Shown piece by piece: positions 1 through 9,033 of a stretch of DNA of 64,000 bases (position 1 is its first letter; every line of letters begins with the position of its first letter). The translations under genes and the position numbers were made by a program. The stretch is from an uncultured Saprospiraceae bacterium (GTDB lineage: Bacteria; Bacteroidota; Bacteroidia; Chitinophagales; Saprospiraceae). Under the pieces are notes generated by a model. That model searched no databases. It saw nothing but the letters and a program-made list of their open reading frames with translations, and had not been told where the DNA came from. The stretch spans positions 62,001 to 126,000 of the forward strand of contig CALLWB010000001.1 of assembly GCA_938016265.1 (NCBI GenBank), in the 5' to 3' direction.

Positions 1-516
1 TTTTTTGAATAATTTTTTCGCGATTTTTATTCCAAGAATAGCCACATTCCGGCCATTATTGTCATTCTCAAAAATATTTCTACCATACCCAATATCGTAT
101 CCAGCAACTTCCATGTAGTTTTCGTCTATTCCAAAAACGGTGATGTTGGGGTCAGTTGATTTGTCTTGAAACCTTATGGTGCCTTCAGTTGTAGCCATTA
201 CAGAGATGGACACCTTGGCAGGAAAAAAGTAGCGATCTTTGAACTCTGTTGCCTGATCAAATGTGATGACAGGACCTTTTTTATTTCTTCCACGGTTTCC
301 ACCTCCAATACCAGTACCTTTTCGGATAATATTAAAAGTATTAGCTCCCATGTTGGAAAGATTGGAGCTCATCGTATTGCTGAGGCTATCCATTGCAGTC
401 AGAATACCAACCAACGCCATAATACCAATAGCAATAATCAACGAGGTAAGCACTGTACGAAGAAAATTACTTCGAACGGCTCTAATTGCTAATGCTATAA
501 TCTCCCTGACATTCAT
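1..516 (-). CDS. MacB/FtsX-type ABC transporter permease, N-terminal part
   Basis: Reading leftward from an ATG at 516, an open frame runs off the window edge, giving 172 codons without a stop. The protein starts MNVREIIALAIRAVRSNFLR, followed by a hydrophobic segment (about residues 20-42). A Ser/Asn-rich stretch follows, then a glycine-rich loop typical of the periplasmic MacB-PCD domain. This is the usual start of the Bacteroidota permease that pairs with a separate LolD/MacB-like ATPase, acting in export of lipoproteins, peptides or drugs. No ATPase domain precedes it, so the ATPase should be a separate gene outside the window. The C-terminal transmembrane helices are also outside. Family is clear; substrate unknown. 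Confidence 0.85.
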   Translation of the reverse strand, partial: MNVREIIALAIRAVRSNFLRTVLTSLIIAIGIMALVGILTAMDSLSNTMSSNLSNMGANTFNIIRKGTGIGGGNRGRNKKGPVITFDQATEFKDRYFFPAKVSISVMATTEGTIRFQDKSTDPNITVFGIDENYMEVAGYDIGYGRNIFENDNNGRNVAILGIKIAKKLFKK

Positions 517-686
517 GGTGAATAGTAATATTTAAAACGAATTTACATATAAAAATGTGGGAATTCGAAGGTTAATAGAGACAGTGCCGATATCTATAGA
601 TGAAAGTCGATTTTTTTACGATTGAGGATTTTTAGTAGGAATATGACCGTAAATTTATTGCCTAAATTAGTTTTCAAAATTTCTCC

Positions 687-694
687 TATCTTTG
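687..694 (+). promoter_or_regulatory. Putative Bacteroidota -7 promoter element
   Basis: TATCTTTG matches the Bacteroidota -7 consensus TAnnTTTG and lies 22 bases before the ATG of the sulfatase-like gene. No clean TTTG is seen at the expected -33 spacing; the nearest TTG is at 658-660, about 26 bases upstream, which is too far. The call rests on the -7 element alone. Confidence 0.45.
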
Positions 695-716
695 CGCCGA
701 ACTAAAGCAAACAGAA

Positions 717-2066
717 ATGGCGGAAATGCCAAGAAATATAATTTTCACAATAGCAGATAGTCTTAGATATGATAGTGTTTATGAGAACTCTGTGAGAATG
801 CCCTACGTAGAAAACAACTCTATTTCGTTTAGTGAGGGTAGATCAGCAGGTTGTTGGACATTGCCTGCTACTGCATCCATGTTCACTGGCTTAATGCCGC
901 ATGAACATGGAGCAACTTCTCAAACACGCGCCATTCATAAACATTTGCCTACCCTGGCAGAAAAGATGAAAGCTGCCGGATACAATACTTATCAGGTAAC
1001 CGCCAATGTGGCGACTACCCATATTTTCGGTTTGCATCGTGGTTTTGACGAAGTGCGAAGAATCTGGCAATTGGTAGACTCTAAGTTTAACTCTCTTCAG
1101 AAATTTTTGGTGTTGATGGGGAAACCCAGATTGCGTGCTAAACTGTTTTCCAAGGATCTGTTGATGCAACGCATGTCTGAAGATCTGGAAACTGCCAAGA
1201 CATGGCTTCAATTTACCTACGCCGATATTTTTGATCAGGCACGGAAAATCATCGCTGAAAATGAAGCAAGAGGAGAAAAGTGTTTTATTTTTCTCAACTT
1301 AATGGAAACCCACTTTCCGTATCACGTCGCTCCAACTTTTAAGACAAGTACACCAGGCTTATTTTCAAAGTTTCAAGAGGTGTATTCGCTATTTCATATG
1401 ATCAATCAGACCTTTCTGAAACAAGGATCTAGCCCAATAAATGACAACATGGTGCCAGTCATAAAAAATCGACAGGCCCTCGCTTGGAGTCTATTGGCAC
1501 CAGAGGTAGATAGTTTTTGTAAAGAAATGCATGAAGGAACAGGAAACCTTGTCGTTTTTGGTTCTGATCATGGAGAAGCCTTCGGAGAGGATGATTGGGT
1601 TTACCATTTCAGTAATGTGACTGACGGAGGAAACAAAGTGCCTATGTTTTGGATGGACAACAATGGGGGAGCGTCAAAAGTGATCAACACTCCAGTAAGC
1701 ATGCGCCATATCTACAACAGTTTTTTGAAAGTTGTTGGTCAAGACGCTGAAGGACCTTCTATCATCCATGATCCAGAAAATTCTAATCCTGTAATGTCTT
1801 CTTACTGGTATAATAACAAGGGGAAAACATTGCCTAAGTATAAATACAATCAGCTATGCATGGTCGTAGATGACCATCGGTACTTGCTTAGAAATGATGC
1901 CTGGCATAAAGCACCATTTGCCAATACGGGAATCGAACCAAGGTTTGACCGTCTGGGTAAAAACATCAATCCAATTGAAGAATTGAATCTCGAAGGCCTA
2001 CAGCGCAAGCAGTACCTTAAGATCATTAACGATTACAAGGATTTTTCTTCTAAGATCAAATTTTAG
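717..2066 (+). CDS. Sulfatase-fold (alkaline phosphatase superfamily) hydrolase, Thr-type
   Basis: A 449-residue protein of the sulfatase branch of the alkaline phosphatase superfamily. The N-terminal ADSLRYD (Asp14) supplies a metal ligand. CWTLPATASMFTG (residues 46-58) aligns with the sulfatase signature CxPSRASLLTG, and GSDHGEAFGED further on is the second metal site. At the nucleophile position the family Cys/Ser is Thr48, and the Arg of CxPxR is Thr52. It therefore cannot be matured to formylglycine there and is more likely a phospho- or sulfo-transferase/hydrolase of the SWTLPSHAS type. No signal peptide is seen, so it probably acts in the cytoplasm. Its 3' end overlaps the convergent DinB gene by 11 bases. 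Fold is sure; substrate unknown. Confidence 0.82.
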   Translation: MAEMPRNIIFTIADSLRYDSVYENSVRMPYVENNSISFSEGRSAGCWTLPATASMFTGLMPHEHGATSQTRAIHKHLPTLAEKMKAAGYNTYQVTANVATTHIFGLHRGFDEVRRIWQLVDSKFNSLQKFLVLMGKPRLRAKLFSKDLLMQRMSEDLETAKTWLQFTYADIFDQARKIIAENEARGEKCFIFLNLMETHFPYHVAPTFKTSTPGLFSKFQEVYSLFHMINQTFLKQGSSPINDNMVPVIKNRQALAWSLLAPEVDSFCKEMHEGTGNLVVFGSDHGEAFGEDDWVYHFSNVTDGGNKVPMFWMDNNGGASKVINTPVSMRHIYNSFLKVVGQDAEGPSIIHDPENSNPVMSSYWYNNKGKTLPKYKYNQLCMVVDDHRYLLRNDAWHKAPFANTGIEPRFDRLGKNINPIEELNLEGLQRKQYLKIINDYKDFSSKIKF

Positions 2067-2586
2067 TTTCTTTTCCTAAGTATTTATCTTGGATTACTTG
2101 TCGGTGGTGCATTTCGTGACCAATGATTACGTAGCCAATTGCTCGAACAGAAATTTTGTTTTGGCTTGCGGTTCCTTTATTGCTTAACTCTTCTTCTGTA
2201 AAATGTTTGAAAGTCTGCATGGTCATCTTCCTGGTAAGATCGAACTCTTCCATCAGATCTTTGATGGTTCGTTTGGAGACATCTACGGCGTCTGCATATT
2301 TATTTTCATCAAATCCCGGAAGGCTACTTTCGTCTTTTCTAGCAAAAGCTAGCGCACGATAAGCGAATATTTTTTCCGTATCAATCATGTGCATTAGCAC
2401 TTCTTTCAGCGTCCATTTGCCAGGTTCGTATCGGAAGTTTCCGTTTATTTCGCCGACAGTGGCCAGAAATTCTTGTGTTTCTTTGTGGATGGATTTGAAT
2501 AAAGAGCGCAACTTGCCAGCTGGCACTTTTTCAATATATGGGGTGTAGTATTTTGGGTATTCGGACTTCTGTAATTGGGTATTCAT
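2056..2586 (-). CDS. DinB-family (DinB_2) putative metalloenzyme
   Basis: A 176-residue four-helix-bundle protein of the DinB/YfiT superfamily. The probable metal-binding histidines are in HMIDTE in the first half and in HEMHH near the C-terminus. WTLKEVLMHMIDTE is the typical core motif. Members include thiol-dependent transferases and damage-inducible proteins; this one has no assigned substrate. It is the last gene of a leftward run pheS-trmO-dinB, 10 bases after trmO, and its end overlaps the convergent sulfatase gene by 11 bases. Confidence 0.8.
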   Translation of the reverse strand: MNTQLQKSEYPKYYTPYIEKVPAGKLRSLFKSIHKETQEFLATVGEINGNFRYEPGKWTLKEVLMHMIDTEKIFAYRALAFARKDESSLPGFDENKYADAVDVSKRTIKDLMEEFDLTRKMTMQTFKHFTEEELSNKGTASQNKISVRAIGYVIIGHEMHHRQVIQDKYLGKETKI

Positions 2587-2596
2587 AGCGATCTTT

Positions 2597-3076
2597 TTAG
2601 TGTTTGTTATTCCAATAGCCTTTCATCAATTCTGTGCTCCACTTGGGTTGAGAAATTGGGGTTTGCGGTAAGAATTCTTTCATGACTGGTTTTATATCAA
2701 GGATTGGCGTACCGTTTATGGCATCCAGTTTTTTTACTTTTAATGTTCGGCCCTCCTTGCTAATTAGTTCTACGGTGGTAATTCCTAGTAGATTTGGTCG
2801 ACTTTTGTTTCGTTGTGCGAACGAACCAACTACTGGCCAATCCTTGTTGTTTCTTGGGTGGCGGCTTCTTGCTACCGCTTTATTTTTGTCGACTAGGTGG
2901 AAGTGGTAGATGATTTCCAAATGAGAAAATTCTTCAATTCCTGCTAATGCTTCTGTTGGAATGTCTTCTGCTAACTCTATTGTCGACACGACAGCATCCC
3001 AGTCGTCATCTTCGGGAGCTACACGTTCATTGTGTACAAAAGCAACTGGTTTTACTTCAATTGGATTGTTTTTCAA
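2597..3076 (-). CDS. trmO: TrmO/TsaA-like tRNA (adenine-N6)-methyltransferase
   Basis: A 159-residue protein of the UPF0066/TsaA family, whose E. coli member TrmO methylates t6A37 in tRNA-Thr using S-adenosylmethionine. Supporting motifs are the SRHPRNNKDWPVVGSFAQRN stretch, SRPNLLGITTVEL and the terminal LDAINGTPILDIKPV, all characteristic of the family. The start is TTG at 3076: going upstream in frame there is only a stop codon and no ATG or GTG. It lies 35 bases after pheS and 10 before the DinB gene, so it is probably cotranscribed with them. It lacks the C-terminal extension of the longer E. coli protein. Confidence 0.83.
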   Translation of the reverse strand: MKNNPIEVKPVAFVHNERVAPEDDDWDAVVSTIELAEDIPTEALAGIEEFSHLEIIYHFHLVDKNKAVARSRHPRNNKDWPVVGSFAQRNKSRPNLLGITTVELISKEGRTLKVKKLDAINGTPILDIKPVMKEFLPQTPISQPKWSTELMKGYWNNKH

Positions 3077-3111
3077 AATTTGTCCGTCTGGAGTTTATCG
3101 TATAATTCGCA

Positions 3112-4143
3112 CTAAATAGCGGAAGAAAACTGCTTAAGAAATCGAACATCGTTTTCAAACAAATACCGGATATCTGATATTCTGTATTTCAACATCGCTT
3201 GCCGATCTATCCCCATTCCAAAGGCGAATCCCGTATATTTTTTACTATCAATACCACAGTTTTCCAGTACTTCAGGGTCTACCATTCCGCAGCCAAGCAC
3301 TTCCAGCCAACCAGTTCCCTTAGTAATTTTATGATCGATTTCATCCTTCAACCCCCAGTAAACATCCATCTCTGCACTAGGCTCTGTAAATGGGAAATAG
3401 GAAGGGCGCAACCTGATTTTTGTGTCACCATACAATTCCCGAGCGAAGTAATATAGGGTTTGTTTCATATCAGCAAAGGACACGTTTTCATCAACATAAA
3501 GTCCTTCTACTTGATGAAACTGACAGTGAGAACGTGCTGAAATTGTCTCATTACGATATACCCTGCCTGGTGCGATGATCCGAATCGGCGGTTTCTGGCT
3601 AGTCATCACTCGAGACTGTACAGAAGAGGTGTGCGTCCGAAGAAGCATTGCCGGATCATTCATCAAGTAAAAAGTATCTTGCATGTCTCTGGCCGGATGG
3701 TCTGCAGGTGTATTCATCGCCGTAAAGTTGTGCCAATCATCCTCTATTTCTCTGTCTTCTGCTACTACAAAACCAATGCGCTCAAAAATTTCGACGATCC
3801 GATTCATTAAAATGGAGACTGGATGTCTGGATCCTATTGGGAATGGTTCGCCTGGAGCACTGAGATCGAGGTCTCCTTTTCCGGTATCGGCTTTTGCTTC
3901 CAGTCCGTCTAGCAAACTTCGAAATTTGGTTTCTGACGATTCTTTGATGGCGTTGATCAATTGGCCAAACTCCCGTTTGCGATCGTTGTCAACGGTTTTT
4001 ATTTCACCGAATAGCCCTCTGAGCATTCCTTTTGATCCGAGGTACTTTATTCTGAACTGTTCAAGCTCTTCGATCGAAGCGGGGTTGGCGGCTTCGATTT
4101 CTGCTTGTAGTTGATTTGCTTTTTCAAACGCTTGCTGAGACAT
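3112..4143 (-). CDS. pheS: Phenylalanine-tRNA ligase alpha subunit
   Basis: A 343-residue class II aminoacyl-tRNA synthetase alpha chain, working with PheT (not in the window) to charge tRNA-Phe. An N-terminal coiled coil (about residues 1-90) is followed by the catalytic domain. Motif 2 is GRVYRNETISARSHCQFHQV and motif 3 is GFAFGMGIDRQAML near the C-terminus. Length is normal. It is the first gene of the leftward group pheS-trmO-dinB. pheT is unlinked here, as in many Bacteroidota. Confidence 0.96.
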   Translation of the reverse strand: MSQQAFEKANQLQAEIEAANPASIEELEQFRIKYLGSKGMLRGLFGEIKTVDNDRKREFGQLINAIKESSETKFRSLLDGLEAKADTGKGDLDLSAPGEPFPIGSRHPVSILMNRIVEIFERIGFVVAEDREIEDDWHNFTAMNTPADHPARDMQDTFYLMNDPAMLLRTHTSSVQSRVMTSQKPPIRIIAPGRVYRNETISARSHCQFHQVEGLYVDENVSFADMKQTLYYFARELYGDTKIRLRPSYFPFTEPSAEMDVYWGLKDEIDHKITKGTGWLEVLGCGMVDPEVLENCGIDSKKYTGFAFGMGIDRQAMLKYRISDIRYLFENDVRFLKQFSSAI

Positions 4144-4392
4144 AATTGATACTGGTATTTTGAAATTGGGCCTAAAAATAGATAAACTTGTCCGATTAAC
4201 CGAAAATCAAGCCTATTCATAGAAATATTCTTTATGATAGATGAATTTGGTTTTATTTGGAACACTGAAAAACTCAAAAGAGTTTCCAGTCATAAAATCA
4301 TACAAACCACATAAATGCTGCTAATATTTGAATTTGGAATGAAAAAGAGATAAACTTGTTGATTAATCGAAATCAATTGTAGAAACAACCTT

Positions 4393-5052
4393 ATGCTAGA
4401 CTATATTTTACTGGAAGACGACCACATCATAGTAATAAACAAACCTCCTGGAATCGCCGTCCAGCCGGACAAAACAGGTGATACTGCGATTATCGACCAA
4501 ATTTCTAAAGCCAAGGGATTTCCCTTACATTTAGTGCATCGGTTGGATCGACCAGCAAGTGGGGTAATGGTTTTTGCAAAAACCAGCTTCGCCTTAAGAG
4601 CGCTCAATAAGCAATTTCAAGAAAGAACCGTATCTAAAGTCTATTGGGCGGTAATAAAAAATAATCCAATTTCGCCGAAAGGCTCCTTGTCTCATTATTT
4701 AAGAAAAAACGAAAAAGCAAATCGCTCCGTAGCTTACGATAAACCACTCCATCATACCCAAAAGGCAGAACTCGACTATGAGGTCTTGAATCATTCTGAC
4801 AATTATCAACTCCTTGAAATTTTGCTGAAAACCGGTCGTCATCACCAAATTCGCGCACAGCTAAGTGCCATAGAATGCCCAATAAAAGGAGATGTAAAAT
4901 ATGGCTTCCGTCGCGGGAATAAGGATCGGTCCATTCATCTTCATTCCAGAAAATTAGTGTTTACTCATCCTGAATCAGAAGAACGCGTCACTGTGGAGGC
5001 GAAGGCGCCAGAAGATGTTGTTTGGAAGGCTTTGTCGCAGTTTATTGCGTAA
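4393..5052 (+). CDS. RluA-family pseudouridine synthase (no S4 domain)
   Basis: A 219-residue RNA pseudouridine synthase. HRLDRPASGVMVFAKT (residues 49-64) carries the catalytic Asp52 of the RluA family, and KTGRHHQIRAQL is the conserved second motif. The N-terminal S4 RNA-binding domain found in RluC/RluD is absent, so it resembles the short RluA/TruC type. The RNA target cannot be told from sequence. It stands alone, divergent from pheS across a 249-base AT-rich gap in which I see no clear promoter. Confidence 0.9.
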   Translation: MLDYILLEDDHIIVINKPPGIAVQPDKTGDTAIIDQISKAKGFPLHLVHRLDRPASGVMVFAKTSFALRALNKQFQERTVSKVYWAVIKNNPISPKGSLSHYLRKNEKANRSVAYDKPLHHTQKAELDYEVLNHSDNYQLLEILLKTGRHHQIRAQLSAIECPIKGDVKYGFRRGNKDRSIHLHSRKLVFTHPESEERVTVEAKAPEDVVWKALSQFIA

Positions 5053-5234
5053 ATTATCATTCCTATGAATAAGGACCTTTTTGCCATGTTTGCCTGTTAT
5101 ATTCTGTTGGAAGCCATTTCTTTTTATGTTCAACACAATAAATTCCTTAATTTCGTCATTAATTAAAGCCACTATTTAAAGTTAGTTATCCTTTAATTTA
5201 CCAAATTTCTAATTCCTCCTTAACAAACATTTTC

Positions 5235-6140
5235 ATGAAATACTTATTGATCTTATTAAGTGGGTTGCTCGTATTTTCTGCTTGCAAAAAAGAAGAGCCT
5301 GGTTCTGACGGCCCTTATCTGGAATTTAAATTCAAATTTGATTCGACGCAGGAACGGCTTGGTGTTTTTGGTCAACCAGCTTCTGTACCGACTGGCCATG
5401 GCGCACAAACTCCTGATTTTAATGGCATGAGTGCCCATTTTATAGAATTGGTTCAGACGCCATTGACCCTTTACAAGGGAGGCCAACAGGCTTACCAGGG
5501 GGCAGAGACAAGTGCTGGAGGAGCCAAAGCCATAGATTTTTCAAAAGCAGTAGTAAGTGATGAAGGAGAAGTCTGGCATCGATTGCCTTTAAGCGATATT
5601 GCTCCTGGTATGTACAACCACATCCGAGTATCCGTCGCCTATCAGAATTATGATGTAAAATATAATATTGTGAATATTCCTATCATTGGAGATGCGCCTA
5701 ACCAAAATGGGACTTGCGCTTCCTTTGTTGGATTTAATACTTATATAGAAACGTTGACGCCAAAAGCAATGGATCTTGCTGTCAATGATGACAAACTACA
5801 AGGTTTTTGGGCGTTTGAGACCGACCTTACCAGCCCACTTGAATCCTACAATCAAATTGTATCTGGTGAAGCACCAGCTGGCGCAACTACAGTTGTCAAT
5901 CCGTTCAATATTCCAATACCTGTCGGCTCTTGTGTTGTAGGCGGCAATCTCACAGAACCTTTCGTAGTAACCGGAGATGAAACGGCCGACCGAACTATCA
6001 CCCTATCTTTTTCAACCAATCAAAGTTTTGAATGGATAGACACCAACGGAAATGGCGAATGGGATCTCGACGCCTCAGGCGCTACTATCGAATCTGTAGT
6101 AGATATGGGACTTAGAGGCCTGAAAGGCATCGTAGAATAA
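5235..6140 (+). CDS. Uncharacterised lipoprotein
   Basis: A 301-residue protein starting with a signal peptide and lipobox (LLVFSAC, Cys17), followed by a Lys/Glu-rich linker. It should be a lipid-anchored envelope protein. The mature part looks beta-rich, with repeated hydrophobic/polar alternation. It ends with a DTNGNGEWDLDASG loop of calcium-binding appearance and the phrase VVDMGLRGLKGI. I do not recognise the family; a MbnP-like fold was considered but its motifs are not evident. The next gene, a glycosyltransferase, begins 18 bases after the stop, so cotranscription is possible. Confidence 0.7.
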   Translation: MKYLLILLSGLLVFSACKKEEPGSDGPYLEFKFKFDSTQERLGVFGQPASVPTGHGAQTPDFNGMSAHFIELVQTPLTLYKGGQQAYQGAETSAGGAKAIDFSKAVVSDEGEVWHRLPLSDIAPGMYNHIRVSVAYQNYDVKYNIVNIPIIGDAPNQNGTCASFVGFNTYIETLTPKAMDLAVNDDKLQGFWAFETDLTSPLESYNQIVSGEAPAGATTVVNPFNIPIPVGSCVVGGNLTEPFVVTGDETADRTITLSFSTNQSFEWIDTNGNGEWDLDASGATIESVVDMGLRGLKGIVE

Positions 6141-6158
6141 TCTGAATAAAAATAAATA

Positions 6159-7091
6159 ATGAATCTGGCGCCGATTGTTTTGTTTGTATACAACCGGCCA
6201 TGGCACACCAGGAAAACCCTGGAAGCTTTGGCAAAAAACGAGTATGCAAAACAATCGGCGCTTTTTATTTATGCCGACGGCCCAAAACCAGATGCCACCG
6301 AAAAAGACCGCAAACAAATCGCAAAGGTTCGATCCATCATTCAAGCAGAAAAATGGTGTCAGGAAGTCACTGTTTTGGAGGCTCCAGAAAATCTGGGGTT
6401 GGCGAATTCTATTATTAAAGGAGTAACAGAAGTCGTTGACAAACATGGTAAAGTCATTGTCCTAGAAGACGATATTGTAACAACTAAAGGATTTTTAAAG
6501 TACATGAATGACGCCCTACATCTCTACGAAAAGGAGGAGCGAGTCATGCATATCGCTGCTTCAATGATACCCATAAAAGACCCACTTCCAGAGACTTTTT
6601 TCTTTAATGTTTGTTCCTGTCATGGCTGGGCCACTTGGGATCGCGCCTGGAAACACTTAAGAACTGATCCATTTGAATTGTTGCTGGAACTAAAGGACAA
6701 TGACCTGCTAGACCGGTTTAATATTGAAGGCACAGAAAACTTTGCTAATCAATTGGAGCGCAATATTTCTGGCGCGTTGTTTACCTGGGCAATAAAGTGG
6801 TATGCTACTGTTTTTCTGAAAAATGGATTTTGTCTGCATCCTAGAAAGTCGATCGTTCAAAACATCGGTTGTGATGGCAGTGGTGTACATTTTGACATCA
6901 ATTTTGACTATCAGACGTCCAAGCCAGCTACTTCGATAGCAGTAAATCGGATACCAATAGAAGAAGACAAAAAGGTCAGAGAGTTAGCTCGCCAATTTTA
7001 TCGAAAGAATAATAATAAAACCATTCCCGAAAGGATATTATTAAAAATTCGGTCCATTCCCGTTAGAATCAGTAACTTGACCAAACGTTAA
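6159..7091 (+). CDS. Glycosyltransferase, GT2/GT-A fold
   Basis: A 310-residue GT-A fold glycosyltransferase. It opens with APIVLFVYNRPWHTRKTLEA, a nucleotide-sugar binding start, and carries the DxD-like metal motif LEDD at residues 102-105. CHGWATWDRAWK follows, typical of Bacteroidota GT2 and GNT-I-like enzymes. No membrane segment is seen, so it is probably cytoplasmic and builds a surface glycan or O-glycan. It is followed after 17 bases by a GT4 enzyme, suggesting a two-gene glycan unit. Donor and acceptor unknown. Confidence 0.82.
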   Translation: MNLAPIVLFVYNRPWHTRKTLEALAKNEYAKQSALFIYADGPKPDATEKDRKQIAKVRSIIQAEKWCQEVTVLEAPENLGLANSIIKGVTEVVDKHGKVIVLEDDIVTTKGFLKYMNDALHLYEKEERVMHIAASMIPIKDPLPETFFFNVCSCHGWATWDRAWKHLRTDPFELLLELKDNDLLDRFNIEGTENFANQLERNISGALFTWAIKWYATVFLKNGFCLHPRKSIVQNIGCDGSGVHFDINFDYQTSKPATSIAVNRIPIEEDKKVRELARQFYRKNNNKTIPERILLKIRSIPVRISNLTKR

Positions 7092-7108
7092 CCCTAATAA
7101 TTGGATCC

Positions 7109-8296
7109 TTGAAAATCTTACAGGTTTGTACATATTCTACTGGTGGGGCTGCAAAAGCGGCATTGCTGCTACACAGACATTTGCTGAAGAATGGAATGGA
7201 GGCCTCCTTATTGTTTATGGAAACTTCTTTGAGTGAACCTGGGGTGTATTCTTTGGAAAAATCTATTGGCAGCTTTCGATATCTACTTGGAAAGATTGGC
7301 AATAAACTTTATCCGAAACTTAGATTATTAGGATATCCCGAGACGCCTGAACTGTATAGTTTTCCAAAAGCATTTTTTGATATTACAGAATTACCCATTT
7401 ACAAGGAGGCAGACGTGGTTCACTTTCATTGGACACCGAAATTGGTGGATTTGCCGTCCTTTTTTGCTCGAAACAAAAAACCTGTCGTCTGGACAGTCCA
7501 TGATGAATATCTCCTTTCTGGCGGTGCTCATCGGATAACACATTTTCCATTTGAGGCGTTTTCAAAATTGATCAGTGCGTATCGTTTGTTTCTTGAAAAA
7601 TCATTGAGCAACAGCAAGGTGCAATTTACAGTCCCTTCAAAATGGTTGTTTTCGAAGGTTTTTGACGATGAAATTTTGGGTAAAAACAAGGTGCTTCACC
7701 TTCCCAATGGACTTCAACCTGAAGTATTTACCACCAAAAATAAACTAGAAGTCAGAAAAAAACTAGGCTTGCCGGTTGATAAAAAAATCATCTTGTTCGT
7801 TGCAGACTACCTAGACCGAAAATTGAAGGGGATGGATAGTTTGCTGAAAGTTTTAGATCTATTGAATGCTTCAAAAATTGAAAATTTGTTTTGTTTGATT
7901 GCTGGGAAAGGGGAAATTGTCGATACCATTACTATTCCTTCTAAACATCTGGGTTTTGTTGATTCGGAGTCGAAAATGGCAGATTGTTATAATGCGGCGG
8001 ATGTTTTCATTATGCCTTCTTACGAAGAAAATCTTCCTTTTACGGTTTTGGAAAGTTTGTTTTGTGGGACACCTGTTGTCTCTTTTGATGTGGGCGGTAT
8101 TTCCGATATGTTGATCCACGAAAAAAACGGTTTTCTCTGTGCTATAAATGATGTAAAATCAATGAGCAACCACGTGCGAACCATTCTTTCAGAAGATAAA
8201 AAATTTGCCCCTGCCGAAATCAGACAGTCCGTTGTCAACAAATTTGATATCAATAACATAGGCGATCAATTTCTACAGTTATACCGAACGCTATAA
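7109..8296 (+). CDS. Glycosyltransferase family 4 (GT-B)
   Basis: A 395-residue GT-B glycosyltransferase. The N-terminus KILQVCTYSTGGAAKAALLL is the classic acceptor-domain start. The donor domain carries FIMPSYEENLPFTVLESL with the paired glutamates of the EX7E motif, then GTPVVSFDVGGISDML. The start is TTG at 7109: the first in-frame ATG would remove the first beta-strand and helix of the Rossmann fold, so TTG is preferred. It follows the GT2 gene by 17 bases. It is probably a cytoplasmic-face enzyme of surface glycan assembly; the sugar is unknown. Confidence 0.88.
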   Translation: MKILQVCTYSTGGAAKAALLLHRHLLKNGMEASLLFMETSLSEPGVYSLEKSIGSFRYLLGKIGNKLYPKLRLLGYPETPELYSFPKAFFDITELPIYKEADVVHFHWTPKLVDLPSFFARNKKPVVWTVHDEYLLSGGAHRITHFPFEAFSKLISAYRLFLEKSLSNSKVQFTVPSKWLFSKVFDDEILGKNKVLHLPNGLQPEVFTTKNKLEVRKKLGLPVDKKIILFVADYLDRKLKGMDSLLKVLDLLNASKIENLFCLIAGKGEIVDTITIPSKHLGFVDSESKMADCYNAADVFIMPSYEENLPFTVLESLFCGTPVVSFDVGGISDMLIHEKNGFLCAINDVKSMSNHVRTILSEDKKFAPAEIRQSVVNKFDINNIGDQFLQLYRTL

Positions 8297-8315
8297 TTGA
8301 TCCGCTCACTTCTTC

Positions 8316-9032
8316 CTAATGACAATGCCAGAGGTCACTTTCCAATCCAAATCCACCTTTTTTTACATAGGAATAGTGCCACCACTCTGTTCTAATCGAT
8401 CTAAATCCATTGGCTTCCATCGTCGTTTTCAATATTTTTCGGTTTTCCAGAACTTCCTCAGGCAAATCGGTGTAAGTGTGCCAGGCTTTTCTTTCAAAAG
8501 AGTCGAAGCCAGTGCCCATTTCCAATTCATTTCCATCTTTGTCGACTAAGGTCAGGTCTACTGCGGCGCCACGGTTGTGCATCGATCCTTTCTCAGGTGG
8601 GGTGACGTACCGTTTGTCTGGTTTGACGTCCCAGAGTTTTTGTTGCATTGGTCGGGGGCGATAGCAATCAAAAACCTTGAGGCCATAGCCTTTTGCTTCC
8701 AGTTCTTTTTGTGTTGCGACTAATGCTTCTGCTACATCTGGTCGTAGCAAGCATTTGCCACATTCGTAGATTTGTTGATTGATAAAATTGTTGGTGGTGG
8801 CGTATCGGATATCCTGTTGGATTTGGGGAGCTACTTTGCTCATGTCGGTCCACTTTTGATCTTTGCGGATGGTGTCCTTATTGACTTTGGGTTGTGGGGT
8901 GGGGGTGTCTTTTTCTGGTTTGGGGATTACTTTTTCCACTGTTGGCGTGGTTGCTTTGGGTGCTTTGGTGGATTGTTTGCAGGAGCACACCAGCGTTAAC
9001 GAAAGTAAAAACAATACAATTTTTGATAGCAT
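8316..9032 (-). CDS. VanX/DdpX-like D-Ala-D-Ala dipeptidase, lipoprotein
   Basis: A 238-residue member of peptidase family M15D. The zinc motifs are SMHNRGAAVDLTL (SxHxxGxAxD type) and EWWHY near the C-terminus. DCYRPRPMQQKLW is also characteristic of VanX-like enzymes, which cleave D-alanyl-D-alanine. A signal peptide with lipobox (LVCSC, Cys18) and a Pro/Lys/Thr-rich linker place it on an envelope membrane, so recycling of wall peptides is likelier than vancomycin resistance. No VanH or VanA ligase is nearby. It begins 1 base after smpB and is surely cotranscribed with it. Confidence 0.88.
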   Translation of the reverse strand: MLSKIVLFLLSLTLVCSCKQSTKAPKATTPTVEKVIPKPEKDTPTPQPKVNKDTIRKDQKWTDMSKVAPQIQQDIRYATTNNFINQQIYECGKCLLRPDVAEALVATQKELEAKGYGLKVFDCYRPRPMQQKLWDVKPDKRYVTPPEKGSMHNRGAAVDLTLVDKDGNELEMGTGFDSFERKAWHTYTDLPEEVLENRKILKTTMEANGFRSIRTEWWHYSYVKKGGFGLESDLWHCH

Positions 9033-9033
9033 C

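Noticed and set aside
8316-9032. VanX-like gene as evidence of a vancomycin resistance cluster
   Set aside because: No VanH, VanA or VanRS genes are near, and the lipoprotein signal and smpB linkage suggest wall-peptide recycling.
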